Below, one piece after another: positions 8,640-17,998 of a DNA stretch of 64,000 nucleotides. The translations under genes and the position numbers were made by a program. Positions within the stretch are counted from its first letter, which is position 1; each line of letters begins with the position of its first letter. The stretch comes from Paenibacillus melissococcoides (GTDB lineage: Bacteria; Bacillota; Bacilli; Paenibacillales; Paenibacillaceae): the NCBI GenBank assembly GCA_944800085.1, contig CALYLO010000002.1, forward strand, positions 186,001 to 250,000, read 5' to 3'. The notes under the pieces are model-generated. The model made no database searches. It was not told the DNA's origin and saw only the letters and a program-made list of their open reading frames with translations.

Positions 8640-9135
8640 TCATGTTTTGCGCCGATGAGTATATGGCCGATGAGTATATGATGGTGGCTGCAGATGGAGT
8701 TCCTTGTACGTCTTCTCTTCCAGCATGCTGCCCTGCGCATCATACATTTTCACACTAGAGGCTGCCGTTGAATGCCGTGTTCTCGTTATAATTGCCGACA
8801 TAGACCGTGATCCGGTAAATGTCGTCATCACGGAACGCCCCGACCTTGGCGACAATATGATCAACCGGCCGGATCAGATTGAGATCCTTGGTCGTCCCGG
8901 TATGCAGGTCATCCAAAGATTGCAGCATCCGCGCTTCCATATGGTGAGCGTCGTAGGACACGGCGTAAATGAAAAAGCTGGCGGCGCCGTACAGCACCAG
9001 GGCCGCTCCGGCCGAGCTCTTCAGCACGGTCTTGCGATCGTAGCCTCCGGCGAGGATGCCGATGACGGCGAATATCCATTAGACGACCGCGATCCCATGG
9101 AACGGCATCGCAAGCAATTCCGGATAAAAGGTCAT
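8640..9135 (-). pseudogene. small membrane protein gene, broken twice
   Basis: A good start (GGGAGG 10 bases before the ATG at 9135) opens a frame that meets TAA at 9079-9081 after 18 codons. It then continues in frame with a membrane segment (WIFAVIGILAGGYDRK, then LVLYGAASFFIYAVSYDAH) and a soluble DUF-like part to 8755. Near 8757 the sense continues in a second frame (VKMYDAQGSMLEEKTYKELH) to a stop at 8640. So there is one nonsense codon and one frameshift in a gene of about 160 codons. The family is not recognised. Sequencing error is possible for the frameshift. Confidence 0.55.
8651..8680. repeat. 15-bp tandem duplication
   Basis: GCCGATGAGTATATG occurs twice head to tail (8651-8665 and 8666-8680) inside the 3' end of the broken membrane gene, giving a doubled five-residue unit. 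Confidence 0.85.
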
Positions 9136-9287
9136 AAAGCGGCGTCCTCCCGATACATCGTTTTTCTACGCGGTTTTATGTTGTTTACCCTATGCGGGGG
9201 CAACTGAATCGTATGCCTCGAATCATATTTGAACGAAATCAGTGTACATGGAGAACGGCCGGATTGTAAAGAAAGAGCAGATTCCCG

Positions 9288-9938
9288 TTATCCGCGCAGC
9301 AGCAGAATGGTTTGTTGAACAGCGCAATAACCGAAGTAGACGCCGAACCCGATAAGCGACCACCCGGCAATGATCGAGATCCATTTCATCAGCTGCGGGG
9401 AGAGGGCTCTTCGGCTCAGATGGACGACGAGCGAGACCGAGAAGTCCCACAGGCACACTCCGGCAAAAATCGCGCAGCTTAACCATAACGCCTGGCCGTT
9501 CCCCGAGGATTCCAGCGTTTTGGTCATGACCGATCCATAGATGCCGATCCAGAACACGATGTTCATCGGATTGGCAATCGCGATGAGGAAGCCGGACAAG
9601 AACGACGATCTGACCGATTTCTTCCGGGCTGAACCGCCGGTATCTTCCGCATCGATGACGGAACGGGCTTCGCGGATGCTGTCATACCCGAGCTTCAGCA
9701 GCACGCCGCAGCCCAGGAGCCAGATGATCAGCTTCGCCAGCGGCGTCGTTACATAGGCGGCTGCCCCAAAATAAATCAGCAGCATGAACACGACGTCGGC
9801 GCACATCGCGCCGATGCCGACGCACCAGGCGTTCCAGAACCCTCCTCTCAGGCCGGCTTTAATCTGGGCCACATTCACGGGTCCGACCGGGGCCGACAGC
9901 GAAATACCAAGCAGCATATAACTGAACCACATGCTCAT
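9288..9938 (-). CDS. LysE-family amino acid exporter
   Basis: A 216-residue integral membrane protein of the LysE/RhtB type, exporting amino acids or similar metabolites. Motifs include LGISLSAPVGPVNVAQI near the N-terminus, the GIGAMCADVVFMLL helix, and FLIAIANPMNIVFWIG. About six membrane segments and family-typical length. The frame extends upstream to 9998, but AAAGGAA lies before the ATG at 9938, giving MSMWFSYMLLG as a normal N-terminus. It is divergent from a MocR-type regulator, which is a common pairing and suggests that regulator controls it. Confidence 0.85.
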   Translation of the reverse strand: MSMWFSYMLLGISLSAPVGPVNVAQIKAGLRGGFWNAWCVGIGAMCADVVFMLLIYFGAAAYVTTPLAKLIIWLLGCGVLLKLGYDSIREARSVIDAEDTGGSARKKSVRSSFLSGFLIAIANPMNIVFWIGIYGSVMTKTLESSGNGQALWLSCAIFAGVCLWDFSVSLVVHLSRRALSPQLMKWISIIAGWSLIGFGVYFGYCAVQQTILLLRG

Positions 9939-10058
9939 CCACGATGTTCCTTTCTTCAGGTAATCAAAGCTTGCAAAGTCTGCTATAATCATAGGCAATC
10001 ACTGTCCTGACGATAAGTGACAGATTTACGGTTCTTGATGGGGACAGAAGGGGGGCTA

Positions 10059-11478
10059 ATGGTGGACCTGATTCCATACTTTGACGAACAGGCGGGGGAA
10101 CCGAAATACGAGCAGATCTACCGGTATATGAAGCGGCAGATTTTGAGCGGCGCCATTCCCGCGGGAACGAGACTGCCTTCGATTCGGCAGCTCGCGGAGA
10201 GCCTGCATCTGAGCCGCAACACTGTCGAGGCTGCCTATCAGCAGCTCCAGGCGGAAGGCTATGCCGATAGCCGGCCACGCGCCGGCTTGTTCGTCTGCGA
10301 CCTGGAGAGCGACGCGGAGCTGCCTCCGCCAAGCCGCCAGCGGGATGCGCCGCCGCCAGCCGCTCCGGCCGCTGCCATGGACTATGAGATTGATTTCCGG
10401 CACGGCAACATCGATGCCGGCGGCTTCCCGCTCCCGCTCTGGCGCAAGCTGTCGAACGACATATGGCGGCTGATGCCCGTCGAGGCCTTGCAATACGGGG
10501 ATCGGCAGGGCGAGCCCGGGCTGCGCAAGCAGATTGCCGCTTATGTGCGCCGGTCGCGGGGAGTCGATTGCGAGCCGGAGCAGATCGTGATCGGCGCAGG
10601 AATTCAGCAGCTGCTGATGCTGATCAGCCAGATGATCGCGAGCGAACGCCGGACGGTCGCAATCGAGAATCCCGGCTATGACGGCGCCTGGGCGATCTTC
10701 CGCAACCACGGGCTGCGCCTTGTCTCCGTTCCGATGGAGCGGGACGGCTTGAACGTCGGTCTGTTGAAGGCGAGCGGCGCGGAGGCGGTCTATATTACGC
10801 CGTCCCATCAGTTCCCATGCGGCATGGTCATGCCGGTGGCGAAGCGGCTGCGGCTGCTGCAGTGGGCGGAGGAGCGGGACGGCCTCATCATTGAGGATGA
10901 CTATGACGGCGAATTCCGGTATCATGCGAAGCCGATTCCGGCGCTGCAAGGACTGGATTCAGGAGGAAGGGTGATCTATATGGGCACCTTCTCCAAGTCG
11001 CTGCTGCCGTCCATCCGCGTCAGCTATATGGTGCTGCCGCCGGCGCTGCTGGAACGGTACCGGACCGATTTTGCCGTGTACGAGCAGACCGCATCCAAGC
11101 TGCATCAACTGACGCTGGAGCGGTTCATGGAGGAAGGGCACTGGGATCGGCATGTGCGGAAAATCCGCAAAATTTACCGCAAGAAGCACGCGGCCCTGCT
11201 GGCTGCCGTCAAGCGCATGATGGGCGGACAGGTCCGGATCATCGGCCAAGATTCCGGACTTCACGTGCTGCTTCGCGTCGGCAACGGCATGACGGAAGTG
11301 GAGCTGCTGCAGGCGGCGGCCCGTGTCGGGGTGAAGGTGTACCCGACTTCGAACTATTGGGGGGGAAGGCGCGGACACCGAAGCCCCCACCCTGCTGCTC
11401 GGCTACGGAGGCGTCAGCGAGCAGGAGATTGAAGACGGAATCGGCCGGCTTTATGAGGCCTGGTTCGCGAAAGGATGA
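10059..11478 (+). pseudogene. MocR/PdxR-type GntR regulator with aminotransferase domain, frameshifted
   Basis: An N-terminal GntR winged helix (RLPSIRQLAESLHLSRNTVE, about residues 40-60) is joined to a class I aminotransferase-like PLP domain (IIEDDYDGEFRY; TFSKSLLPSIRVSY with the PLP lysine). The start is set by AAGGGGGG before the ATG at 10059. The frame changes at a run of seven G (11359-11365). As written the protein ends in a nonsense tail at 11432; removing one G restores the normal C-terminus (LLLGYGGVSEQEIEDGI) and a stop at 11476-11478 that overlaps the next gene's start region. It may be a real mutation, a slippage site or a sequencing error. Such regulators usually control vitamin B6 or amino acid genes; here the divergent LysE exporter is the obvious target. 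Confidence 0.8.
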
Positions 11479-11483
11479 GGTCG

Positions 11484-11993
11484 ATGAACAAGGGAAATAT
11501 CATTGCATCGTCCAAGCTGGAACTGCGGACGACGGAAGAGCGGGATCTGGTCTTCGTCTTGGAGACCGAGAACGACCCGGACAATCGCCCGTTCATCGGG
11601 CAATGGACCGCGGAGCGGCATCGGGCCGCCCTGACCGAAGAGGATGTGCTCCATGCCGTGCTTCGCGACAAGCAGGGCGCTCCGGTGGGGTACTTGATTG
11701 TGACGGGGTTGACGGATCCGAACCGGTCGGTGTGCATCCAACGCATCGCGCTGAAGCAGAAGCGCCGGGGGTACGGGACCGAGGCGTTGCGGCTGATCGT
11801 GCGATGGATTTGGGAGCAGACGGAGGCGCACCGCATTTGGCTGGATGTCAAGGAAGGGAACGGACGCGCGCGCCGCGTCTATGAAGCGGTCGGCTTCGTT
11901 CATGAAGGGACATTGCGGGATTGCCTTTTTAATGGGGATCAATTCGAATCGCTCTCGATTATGTCAATTCTGAGATCGGAATATAAGGGTTAG
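11484..11993 (+). CDS. GNAT-family N-acetyltransferase
   Basis: About 169 residues, similar to RimJ/RimL-type acetyltransferases that use acetyl-CoA. The acetyl-CoA loop is seen as QKRRGYGTEALRLI, and the C-terminal NGRARRVYEAVGFVHEG motif is typical. Substrate unknown. The ATG at 11484 has AAAGGATGAGG upstream; an ATG at 11475 lacks spacing for a ribosome site. It overlaps or abuts the end of the MocR-type gene and is probably cotranscribed with it. Confidence 0.85.
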   Translation: MNKGNIIASSKLELRTTEERDLVFVLETENDPDNRPFIGQWTAERHRAALTEEDVLHAVLRDKQGAPVGYLIVTGLTDPNRSVCIQRIALKQKRRGYGTEALRLIVRWIWEQTEAHRIWLDVKEGNGRARRVYEAVGFVHEGTLRDCLFNGDQFESLSIMSILRSEYKG

Positions 11994-12012
11994 GGTGACC
12001 GAACGAAATAAC

Positions 12013-12038
12013 AGGCAGGATGCCGCGGCATCCTGCCT
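12013..12038. terminator. hairpin between convergent genes
   Basis: AGGCAGGATGCC pairs perfectly with its complement around a 2-base turn. There is no long T run on either strand, so termination is probable but not certain. It separates the GNAT gene from the convergent YidC-like gene. Confidence 0.55.
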
Positions 12039-12125
12039 CTGTTCGTTGCAGTTGGTAAGAAGAGTCGCAGTCCGGAGCCGGAGCCCAATTTATCCGCCCC
12101 GTCTCTCGCGCTCGTATTTCCCCGG

Positions 12126-12800
12126 TTAGGACGCCTCCGGCATATTTTTATACAGCAGGCGGCGGCCCCAGCCCGTGCGGAAGAACAGCCGCTCCATAAT
12201 AAAATAGAGCTTGTTCGCTGTCCAATACAGCCCAAGCGCGACCGGCATTCTCCACAGAAAAAGCAAGGACAGTCCGGTCGCCAGCAGCGGCAGAAGGCTG
12301 CGGCTCAGGCCGCTGCCGGCTCCGGCGAGCTCGGCCGTCAACGGGATAAGCATGCTGATGAACGATACCGCCGCATAGGCGAACGGAACGATATGCCACG
12401 GATCGGACTGCGCGAAGGAGGCCACCCAGGGGACGAGCCAGGAGCTCATCGCGCTTCCGTGAACAGAGAATAATTGATACAGCGCGTAGAGAATCGGCAT
12501 TTGCACGAGCAGCGATGCCAGTTGAGAAATCGGGCGGATTCCGTATTTCGCATACAGCTTGCCCGTCTCCTGAAGGAGACGTTCACTGTCTTCTCCGCAT
12601 TGCGCGCGAACGGCCTGCAGCTCCTTCTGCATTCTCGCTTGCCGCAGCTGCTGCCTGGACGTGTGCAGGCTCATAGCAAAGAGCAGCCCGCGCACCGCCA
12701 GCGTGAATAGGATTACGGCGATGCCCCAATCCCCAATCAGGCCGTACAGACCTGTCAGTACCACATACAAAATATCTATTATCCCTTGTAACAGAGCCAT
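12126..12800 (-). CDS. YidC/Oxa1-family membrane protein insertase (short paralogue)
   Basis: 224 residues with the Oxa1 core. An N-terminal membrane segment is followed by a cytoplasmic helical hairpin (LHTSRQQLRQARMQKELQAV) and a PISQLASLLVQMPILYALYQLF helix, and the last segment is ALGLYWTANKLYFIMERL. It lacks the lipoprotein signal of SpoIIIJ/YqjG and is shorter than they are. It inserts or folds membrane proteins. The ATG at 12800 has GGAGGG six bases upstream; the ATG at 12806 directly abuts that site. It follows a small membrane ORF on the same strand. Confidence 0.85.
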   Translation of the reverse strand: MALLQGIIDILYVVLTGLYGLIGDWGIAVILFTLAVRGLLFAMSLHTSRQQLRQARMQKELQAVRAQCGEDSERLLQETGKLYAKYGIRPISQLASLLVQMPILYALYQLFSVHGSAMSSWLVPWVASFAQSDPWHIVPFAYAAVSFISMLIPLTAELAGAGSGLSRSLLPLLATGLSLLFLWRMPVALGLYWTANKLYFIMERLFFRTGWGRRLLYKNMPEAS

Positions 12801-13098
12801 CGACATCCCTCCCTGTGAATATACGCTGTTGGTGATTCACAGAGAGAGACTGGGGTTCATCCAGGGTCCGCTTCCCGCTGCGGCGCGGGATTTTGCTCCG
12901 AATGCGCCGCAGACCGGCCAGAAGGGGATGAACCGCCGACTCGCCTTCGGGAGGAGCGGGGACCGAGAGCCGCGCCGAGAGGTGCGCGTGCAGGCACGGG
13001 GCCTGCAGCCGGGCCGACAAGAAGTATCCGGCCAACAAGCTGCACATGCTGATCAATAGGAACATCAGCGACCAATCGATGGACAACTCGATATCCAT
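12583..13098 (-). CDS. doubtful small membrane ORF overlapping the yidC-like gene
   Basis: A good ribosome site (AAGGGGG, 8 bases before ATG 13098) and a convincing N-terminus with one membrane segment (SLMFLLISMCSLLAGYFLSA) suggest a real start. The frame then runs 218 bases into the yidC-like gene in another frame, and the last third looks non-protein-like. The real gene probably ends earlier, with a frameshift in this sequence near 12850-12900. No family recognised. Confidence 0.3.
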   Translation of the reverse strand: MDIELSIDWSLMFLLISMCSLLAGYFLSARLQAPCLHAHLSARLSVPAPPEGESAVHPLLAGLRRIRSKIPRRSGKRTLDEPQSLSVNHQQRIFTGRDVDGSVTRDNRYFVCGTDRSVRPDWGLGHRRNPIHAGGARAALCYEPAHVQAAAAASENAEGAAGRSRAMRRRQ

Positions 13099-13366
13099 TC
13101 CGCTCACCCCCTTCCGTTAGACGTTAGCTATACCGTTACATACGAACCAGCGGAAAATGCGTTTCGTCCAATAATAGGCTCCTGCCCTGCCGCATTGCCA
13201 ACGGTGCCGCCTCTCATCTATGATGGACGAAGGGAAGACGGGCCAGGAACACGGAACTGTCGTGTACTGCCCCGCCGCAGGAATGCGGCCTCATGCCCCC
13301 TTCACCGGTCGCGACGCCGATTGACGCCGCCGCGAATGGAATCAGAGATGGAGTTGGAGTGAAAGA

Positions 13367-15928
13367 ATGGTGGAGCAACAGAACCGATTGCCGATAGAGA
13401 ATGCCCTGCCCGCGCTGAAGGAGGCTCTGCACGCTGGCGGCGGGGCGGTGCTCGTCGCCGAGCCGGGAGCGGGCAAGACGACCCGCGTGCCGATGGCGCT
13501 GCTGGACGAGCCCTGGCTTCGCGGCCAGCGCATCGTGATGCTGGAGCCGCGGCGGCTGGCGGCCCGTTCGGCCGCCAGCTATATGGCGCGGGCGATGGGG
13601 GAGAAGCCCGGCGAGACCGTGGGCTACCGGGTCCGCCTCGATACGAAGGTGAGCGCCGCGACGCGGGTGGAAGTCATCACGGAGGGCGTCCTGACCCGGA
13701 TGCTGCAGGACGACCCGGCGCTGGAGGGCGTGGGCCTGCTCATCTTCGATGAGTTCCATGAGCGGCATCTCGACGCCGATCTCGGCCTGGCGCTGGCGCT
13801 CGAATCGCAAGCGCTGCTGCGCGGCGATCTGCGTATCCTCGTCATGTCCGCCACGCTGGAGGCCGAGCCGGTCGCCGCCCTGCTGGGCGGCGTGCCCGTC
13901 ATCCATAGCCCGGGACGGACGTATCCGGTGGATACGCATTATGCCCCGCAGCCGGAGAGCGTGCCGCTCGAACGGGCGGTCGCCCGGACGATCGCCGCGG
14001 CGCTGCAGCGCCATGATGGCGACCTCATGGCGTTCCTGCCCGGCGCGGGCGAGATTCGCCGCACGGAGGAGGCGCTCCATGCGGAGCTGCGCTCGCAAGG
14101 CATGGACGGGCGGGTGCGGATCGCCACGCTGTTCGGCCAGCTCTCGGCCGAAGCGCAGGACGCCGCGATCGCGCCCGGGACGGACGGCCGGCGCAAGGTC
14201 GTGCTCGCCACGGCGCTGGCCGAGACCAGCTTGACGGTGGAAGGCGTCCGCATCGTCGTCGACAGCGGCCTTATGCGCGTGCCGCGCTTCTCGCCGCGCA
14301 CCGGGATGACGCGTCTGGAGACGCTGCCCGTCTCCCGCGCGTCCGCCGACCAGCGGCGCGGCCGGGCCGGCCGGATGGGCCCCGGCGTCTGCTACCGGCT
14401 CTGGCCGGAAGCGCGCCACGCCCAGCTTCCGGCGCAGAATACGCCGGAAATTCTGGACGCGGATCTGGCCCCGCTCGTGCTGGAGCTGGCCGCCTGGGGC
14501 ACCGCCGCCGCCGACCTGCGGTGGCTGACCCCGCCGCCCGCGGCCGCTCTGGCCCAAGGCGCCGATCTGCTCCAACGGCTCGGCGCCCTGACGCCGGCCG
14601 GGGCTTTGACGGCGCACGGGCGCGAGCTGGCCGGGAGCGGCCTGCACCCGCGGATCGCGCACATGATCGTGCGGGCCGAGCCGCTTGGCCTCGGCGCCGC
14701 CGCCTGCGATCTGGCGGCGCTGCTTGGCGAGCGCGATCTCTTCCGCAAGGACCCGGGTGCGGCGGAGACGCCGCTGAGCCCGGATCTGTCCTTGCGCCTG
14801 GAGGCGCTCGCGGCCCGCCGCGCTCCGCAGGCGGCGGCTGCGGCCGGCGGCCGGCTGGACGAGGGCGCCGTCCGCCAGGTGCGCGAGCAGGCGCAGCGCT
14901 ACCGCCGGGCGTTCGGCGCCCCCGCGGACGCGCCGCCGCCATCCGCCGCCGAGGCGGGCCTGCTGGCCGCGTTCGCGTACCCGGACCGCATCGCGGAGCG
15001 GCGGGCGGACGGCCGCTACCTGCTCGCGAACGGGCGCGGGGCGGCCTTCGCTCCCGCCGTGGCCCGCAATGCTCCGCTGGCGCGCGAGCCCTACCTCGTC
15101 GCCCTGCAGCTCGACGACACCGGCGCGGACAGCCGCATCCTGCAGGCGGCGGCTGTGGCCCGCGCCCTGCTGGAGCGGCACTTCGCCGAGCAGCTCGTGC
15201 GGGAGACGCAGGTCGCCTGGGACGCGGCGGCCCAAGCGGTCCGCGCGCGCGAGCGCGTTCGGCTGGGCGCGCTCACGCTCGCCGACGCGCCGCACCCCGC
15301 CCCCGATGCGGAGGCGGTCCAGCGCGCGCTGCTGCAGGGCATCGCCCGGGAAGGGCTGGCCCTGCTGCCGTGGACCAAGCAGGCGCGCCAATGGCAGACG
15401 CGCCTTCAATTCATGCACCGGCATCAGCCGGATTGGCCCGATGCCGGGGAGGAAGCCCTCCTCGCGACGCTGGAGGAGTGGCTCGGTCCGCACGTCTACG
15501 GGATGCGAAGCCGTGCGGACCTGCAGCGCCTCAACCTCGCGGCGGCGCTCGAAGCGCTGCTTCCATGGGAGAAGCGGCAGCAGATCGAGCGGGAAGCGCC
15601 GACCCATATGACGGTGCCGAGCGGATCGCGAATCGCGATCGATTACACCGATCCGGATCGGCCGGTGCTCGCCGTGCGGCTGCAGGAAGTGTTCGGCTGG
15701 AAGGAGACGCCGCGGATCGCGAACGGCGCGGTGCCGCTGACGCTGCACCTGCTCTCGCCGGCCCGGCGCCCGGTGCAGGTCACGCAGGACTTGGCGAGCT
15801 TCTGGCAGAACACCTATTTCGAGGTCAAAAAAGATCTGAAAGGCCGCTACCCGAAGCATTATTGGCCGGACGATCCGCATGAAGCCATCGCGACACGCCG
15901 GACGAGGCCGCAGCCGCCGCGCGGATAA
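13367..15928 (+). CDS. hrpB: ATP-dependent helicase HrpB
   Basis: An 853-residue DEAH/RHA-type helicase. Walker A AEPGAGKTT is at residues 31-39, the Walker B variant is DEFH at 128-131, motif III is MSATLE near 165, and motif VI QRRGRAGR is near 330. A helicase-associated middle domain follows, then the HrpB C-terminal domain ending KGRYPKHYWPDDP. The length matches HrpB (about 820-850). Its cellular role is poorly defined. The gene is markedly GC-rich, which produces a long spurious reverse frame. GGAGTTGGAGTG precedes the ATG. Confidence 0.93.
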   Translation: MVEQQNRLPIENALPALKEALHAGGGAVLVAEPGAGKTTRVPMALLDEPWLRGQRIVMLEPRRLAARSAASYMARAMGEKPGETVGYRVRLDTKVSAATRVEVITEGVLTRMLQDDPALEGVGLLIFDEFHERHLDADLGLALALESQALLRGDLRILVMSATLEAEPVAALLGGVPVIHSPGRTYPVDTHYAPQPESVPLERAVARTIAAALQRHDGDLMAFLPGAGEIRRTEEALHAELRSQGMDGRVRIATLFGQLSAEAQDAAIAPGTDGRRKVVLATALAETSLTVEGVRIVVDSGLMRVPRFSPRTGMTRLETLPVSRASADQRRGRAGRMGPGVCYRLWPEARHAQLPAQNTPEILDADLAPLVLELAAWGTAAADLRWLTPPPAAALAQGADLLQRLGALTPAGALTAHGRELAGSGLHPRIAHMIVRAEPLGLGAAACDLAALLGERDLFRKDPGAAETPLSPDLSLRLEALAARRAPQAAAAAGGRLDEGAVRQVREQAQRYRRAFGAPADAPPPSAAEAGLLAAFAYPDRIAERRADGRYLLANGRGAAFAPAVARNAPLAREPYLVALQLDDTGADSRILQAAAVARALLERHFAEQLVRETQVAWDAAAQAVRARERVRLGALTLADAPHPAPDAEAVQRALLQGIAREGLALLPWTKQARQWQTRLQFMHRHQPDWPDAGEEALLATLEEWLGPHVYGMRSRADLQRLNLAAALEALLPWEKRQQIEREAPTHMTVPSGSRIAIDYTDPDRPVLAVRLQEVFGWKETPRIANGAVPLTLHLLSPARRPVQVTQDLASFWQNTYFEVKKDLKGRYPKHYWPDDPHEAIATRRTRPQPPRG

Positions 15929-15983
15929 GCGGATCTGTACGCTCCGAACAGGCAGCTCATCAACTGATGAACGAGATGCCTAT

Positions 15984-16023
15984 AACCCCGTTGTTGTTCC
16001 CTTGCGCAAGGGATGGCGGGGTT
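15984..16023 (+). terminator. hairpin terminator after hrpB
   Basis: AACCCCG (15984-15990) pairs with CGGGGTT (16017-16023), with an inner CCCTTGCGCAAGGG hairpin. The T content downstream is modest. Confidence 0.6.
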
Positions 16024-16033
16024 CAAGTGTTGT

Positions 16034-16062
16034 TTGACCCTGTGAGCGGCCTCCTTTATAAT
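16034..16062 (+). promoter_or_regulatory. sigma-A promoter of the glycosyltransferase gene
   Basis: TTGACC (16034-16039) and TATAAT (16057-16062) are spaced by 17 bases, about 50 bases before the GTG start. Confidence 0.75.
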
Positions 16063-16110
16063 GGAAATGGAGTCATATCCTATTTCAGTATAATTTTGGA
16101 GGTGGAGTAA

Positions 16111-17322
16111 GTGGCACGTGTATTATACGCAACAATTCCAGCAGAAGGTCACGTTAATCCTACGATAGGTTTAGTGAAGCAACTGGTCGACAACGGAGAA
16201 GAAGTCGTCTATATGTGCTCGGAACAATATCGGTCCAGGCTTGCCCGGACCGGGGCGCAATTCCGACCCTATCAAATGGATGAAACCGTATTTAGACAGC
16301 TTGGTTTTAATCCAACGGAATATACACACCCGCTTCACTTCACCGATTTTATTGTGCGAGGCATTATTGAACCTCATATTCCTGAAATTTTAAGGCAGAC
16401 AGAGGGCGAATCCTTTGATTACCTGATTTTTGACTCCTTGTTCGGGTGGGGAGGGGCCATTTTAGGGGAAAAGTTAGGCATCCCGACGATCTGCTCGATT
16501 ACCAACCTGGCTTTCGCCGAGCCTCTGAGCAGTATTATAGAAGTGTTCGATGCCGATGATGTAGATGTGGAAGCTCTTTATGCCAGAGTGGAGAAGACGG
16601 CGCAGAGGGTCGCTCAGGCCTGCAGCGTAGCCGTGCCCGCCATTGAAGACATTACCCGCCAGTATGGGCAATTTAAAATTGTATTTACAAGCCGCGATTT
16701 CCAACCGGACGCGGACAAGCTTGACGATAGCTATATCTTTACTGGACCTTCCATTACGCCGCGTCCTGATGCGCCCTCCTTTCCGTTTGAACAGCTTCGA
16801 TCGCGATATGATAAAGTGGTCTACATCTCAATGGGAAGCATTTTGACCAAGGATGTGGAGCTGTACAAGCTTTTCTTTGAGGCGTGTGAAGATATCCCGG
16901 CACAATTTGTGTTATCTTGCGGCAAAGATACGGATCTCGATTCGCTGGGTGATCGGATTCCGCATCATTTTATCATCGAGCCGTATGTTCCCCAACTGGA
17001 AGTGCTCCAGCATGCGGATGCCTTTATTACGCATGCCGGCATGAACAGCGCAAGCGAGGGGTTATATTATAACGTGCCTCTGGTCATGATTCCATTAAGC
17101 TCGGATCAACCCATTGTCGCGAAGCGGGTAGAGGAGTTGGGAGCCGGTATTTCTTTAAATAAGAGCGAGCTCACGCCTGAAGCGTTGAAGTCCGCTTTGC
17201 TGCAAGTGTTGAATGAATCTTCTTATACAGAGCGTGCCAAGCGGGTAGGGGATTCCTTGCGCAGCGCCGGTGGGTACACCGAAGCCGCGAAGCGGATTAT
17301 GTCCTTATTTTCTAAAGTATAA
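16111..17322 (+). CDS. macrolide-type UDP-glycosyltransferase (YjiC-like)
   Basis: A 403-residue GT-B glycosyltransferase of the MGT/YjiC/OleD family, which transfers a sugar from UDP-glucose to small lipophilic acceptors. The N-terminal IPAEGHVNPTIGL motif and the C-terminal donor-site block THAGMNSASEGLYYNVPLV with PLSSDQP are diagnostic. It starts at GTG, with GGAGGTGGAG just upstream. It is less GC-rich than hrpB next door, which may indicate a separate origin. It has its own promoter and no clear operon partner. Confidence 0.9.
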   Translation: MARVLYATIPAEGHVNPTIGLVKQLVDNGEEVVYMCSEQYRSRLARTGAQFRPYQMDETVFRQLGFNPTEYTHPLHFTDFIVRGIIEPHIPEILRQTEGESFDYLIFDSLFGWGGAILGEKLGIPTICSITNLAFAEPLSSIIEVFDADDVDVEALYARVEKTAQRVAQACSVAVPAIEDITRQYGQFKIVFTSRDFQPDADKLDDSYIFTGPSITPRPDAPSFPFEQLRSRYDKVVYISMGSILTKDVELYKLFFEACEDIPAQFVLSCGKDTDLDSLGDRIPHHFIIEPYVPQLEVLQHADAFITHAGMNSASEGLYYNVPLVMIPLSSDQPIVAKRVEELGAGISLNKSELTPEALKSALLQVLNESSYTERAKRVGDSLRSAGGYTEAAKRIMSLFSKV

Positions 17323-17899
17323 AAGGCAAGATGGAGATATACCGTTAAGTTGAGCAGCTTGGCTGCAGACTCACTCAAGTGGCCTTACATAAGGGGCTGT
17401 CCGATAAGTCGTTTTTAGCTGGAGCGAGACAGCCCCGCCCTTGCTTCTCACAGCGAAGTGGCTGAAAAACTGTGAATATGCAGTTTTCCTTTATGACGTG
17501 TACTCCGTTACAGGGATTCCTGCAAAACTTCATCAATTTCAGGCAATTCAATAGATAAAAGGTAAAAACCGATGGAAATAATGTGCTTTTACAGGAATTT
17601 CATCCAAGTAGTCGCTTAAATAACGTAAATTGCTGCATTCACGCAGGATTTCACTGCCTCATCCCTCTTCTGTCGCTTTCCCCGCCGCCGTTTTTTTCCG
17701 CCTCCACATTCCCTGTTGACCCGTCACCCTGATCATTTTTGCAGTGCCTATGAGACACCCCAGGTCGCCGCTGTATGGGGCAAGTCCGGCACAGAGGACG
17801 GCGGCGGGAAGAAGCGGGCAGAACCGTTTATTCCCGGACGTCCGCAAGTTGGCGGACACCGGGAAGCGTCCGGCTGCGGGGGAAGCGGGAGGGGATCTT
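17323..17899. other. gene-free stretch with hairpins
   Basis: No convincing gene is seen. It holds a perfect 9-bp inverted repeat (GGGGCTGTC at 17393-17401 and GACAGCCCC at 17428-17436) that resembles an IS-end remnant or terminator. An AT-rich block with similar CAGGGATT/CAGGAATT/CAGGATTT motifs (17510-17660) follows. A strong stem (TTCCCGG and GTCCGC pairing GCGGAC and CCGGGAA) lies at 17831-17865. Confidence 0.5.
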
Positions 17900-17928
17900 T
17901 TGTAAGCGAGGGCATACTCATGTAAAAT
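17900..17928 (+). promoter_or_regulatory. promoter of the ccdC-like gene
   Basis: TTGTAA (17900-17905) and TAAAAT (17923-17928) are spaced by 17 bases. Confidence 0.55.
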
Positions 17929-17998
17929 AAGTCATAGATGACCGAGGGCGACGCGGGTGCCCTGCGGTTCTTATTTTAGTCTATCGAGGTGAATGACC

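Noticed and set aside
7123..8643. 506-codon minus-strand frame opposite the S9 peptidase
   Set aside because: Shadow of the peptidase gene; no motifs.
13214..15880. 888-codon open frame on the minus strand over hrpB
   Set aside because: A shadow of the very GC-rich hrpB codons; Arg/Gln-rich, no ribosome site and no family motif.
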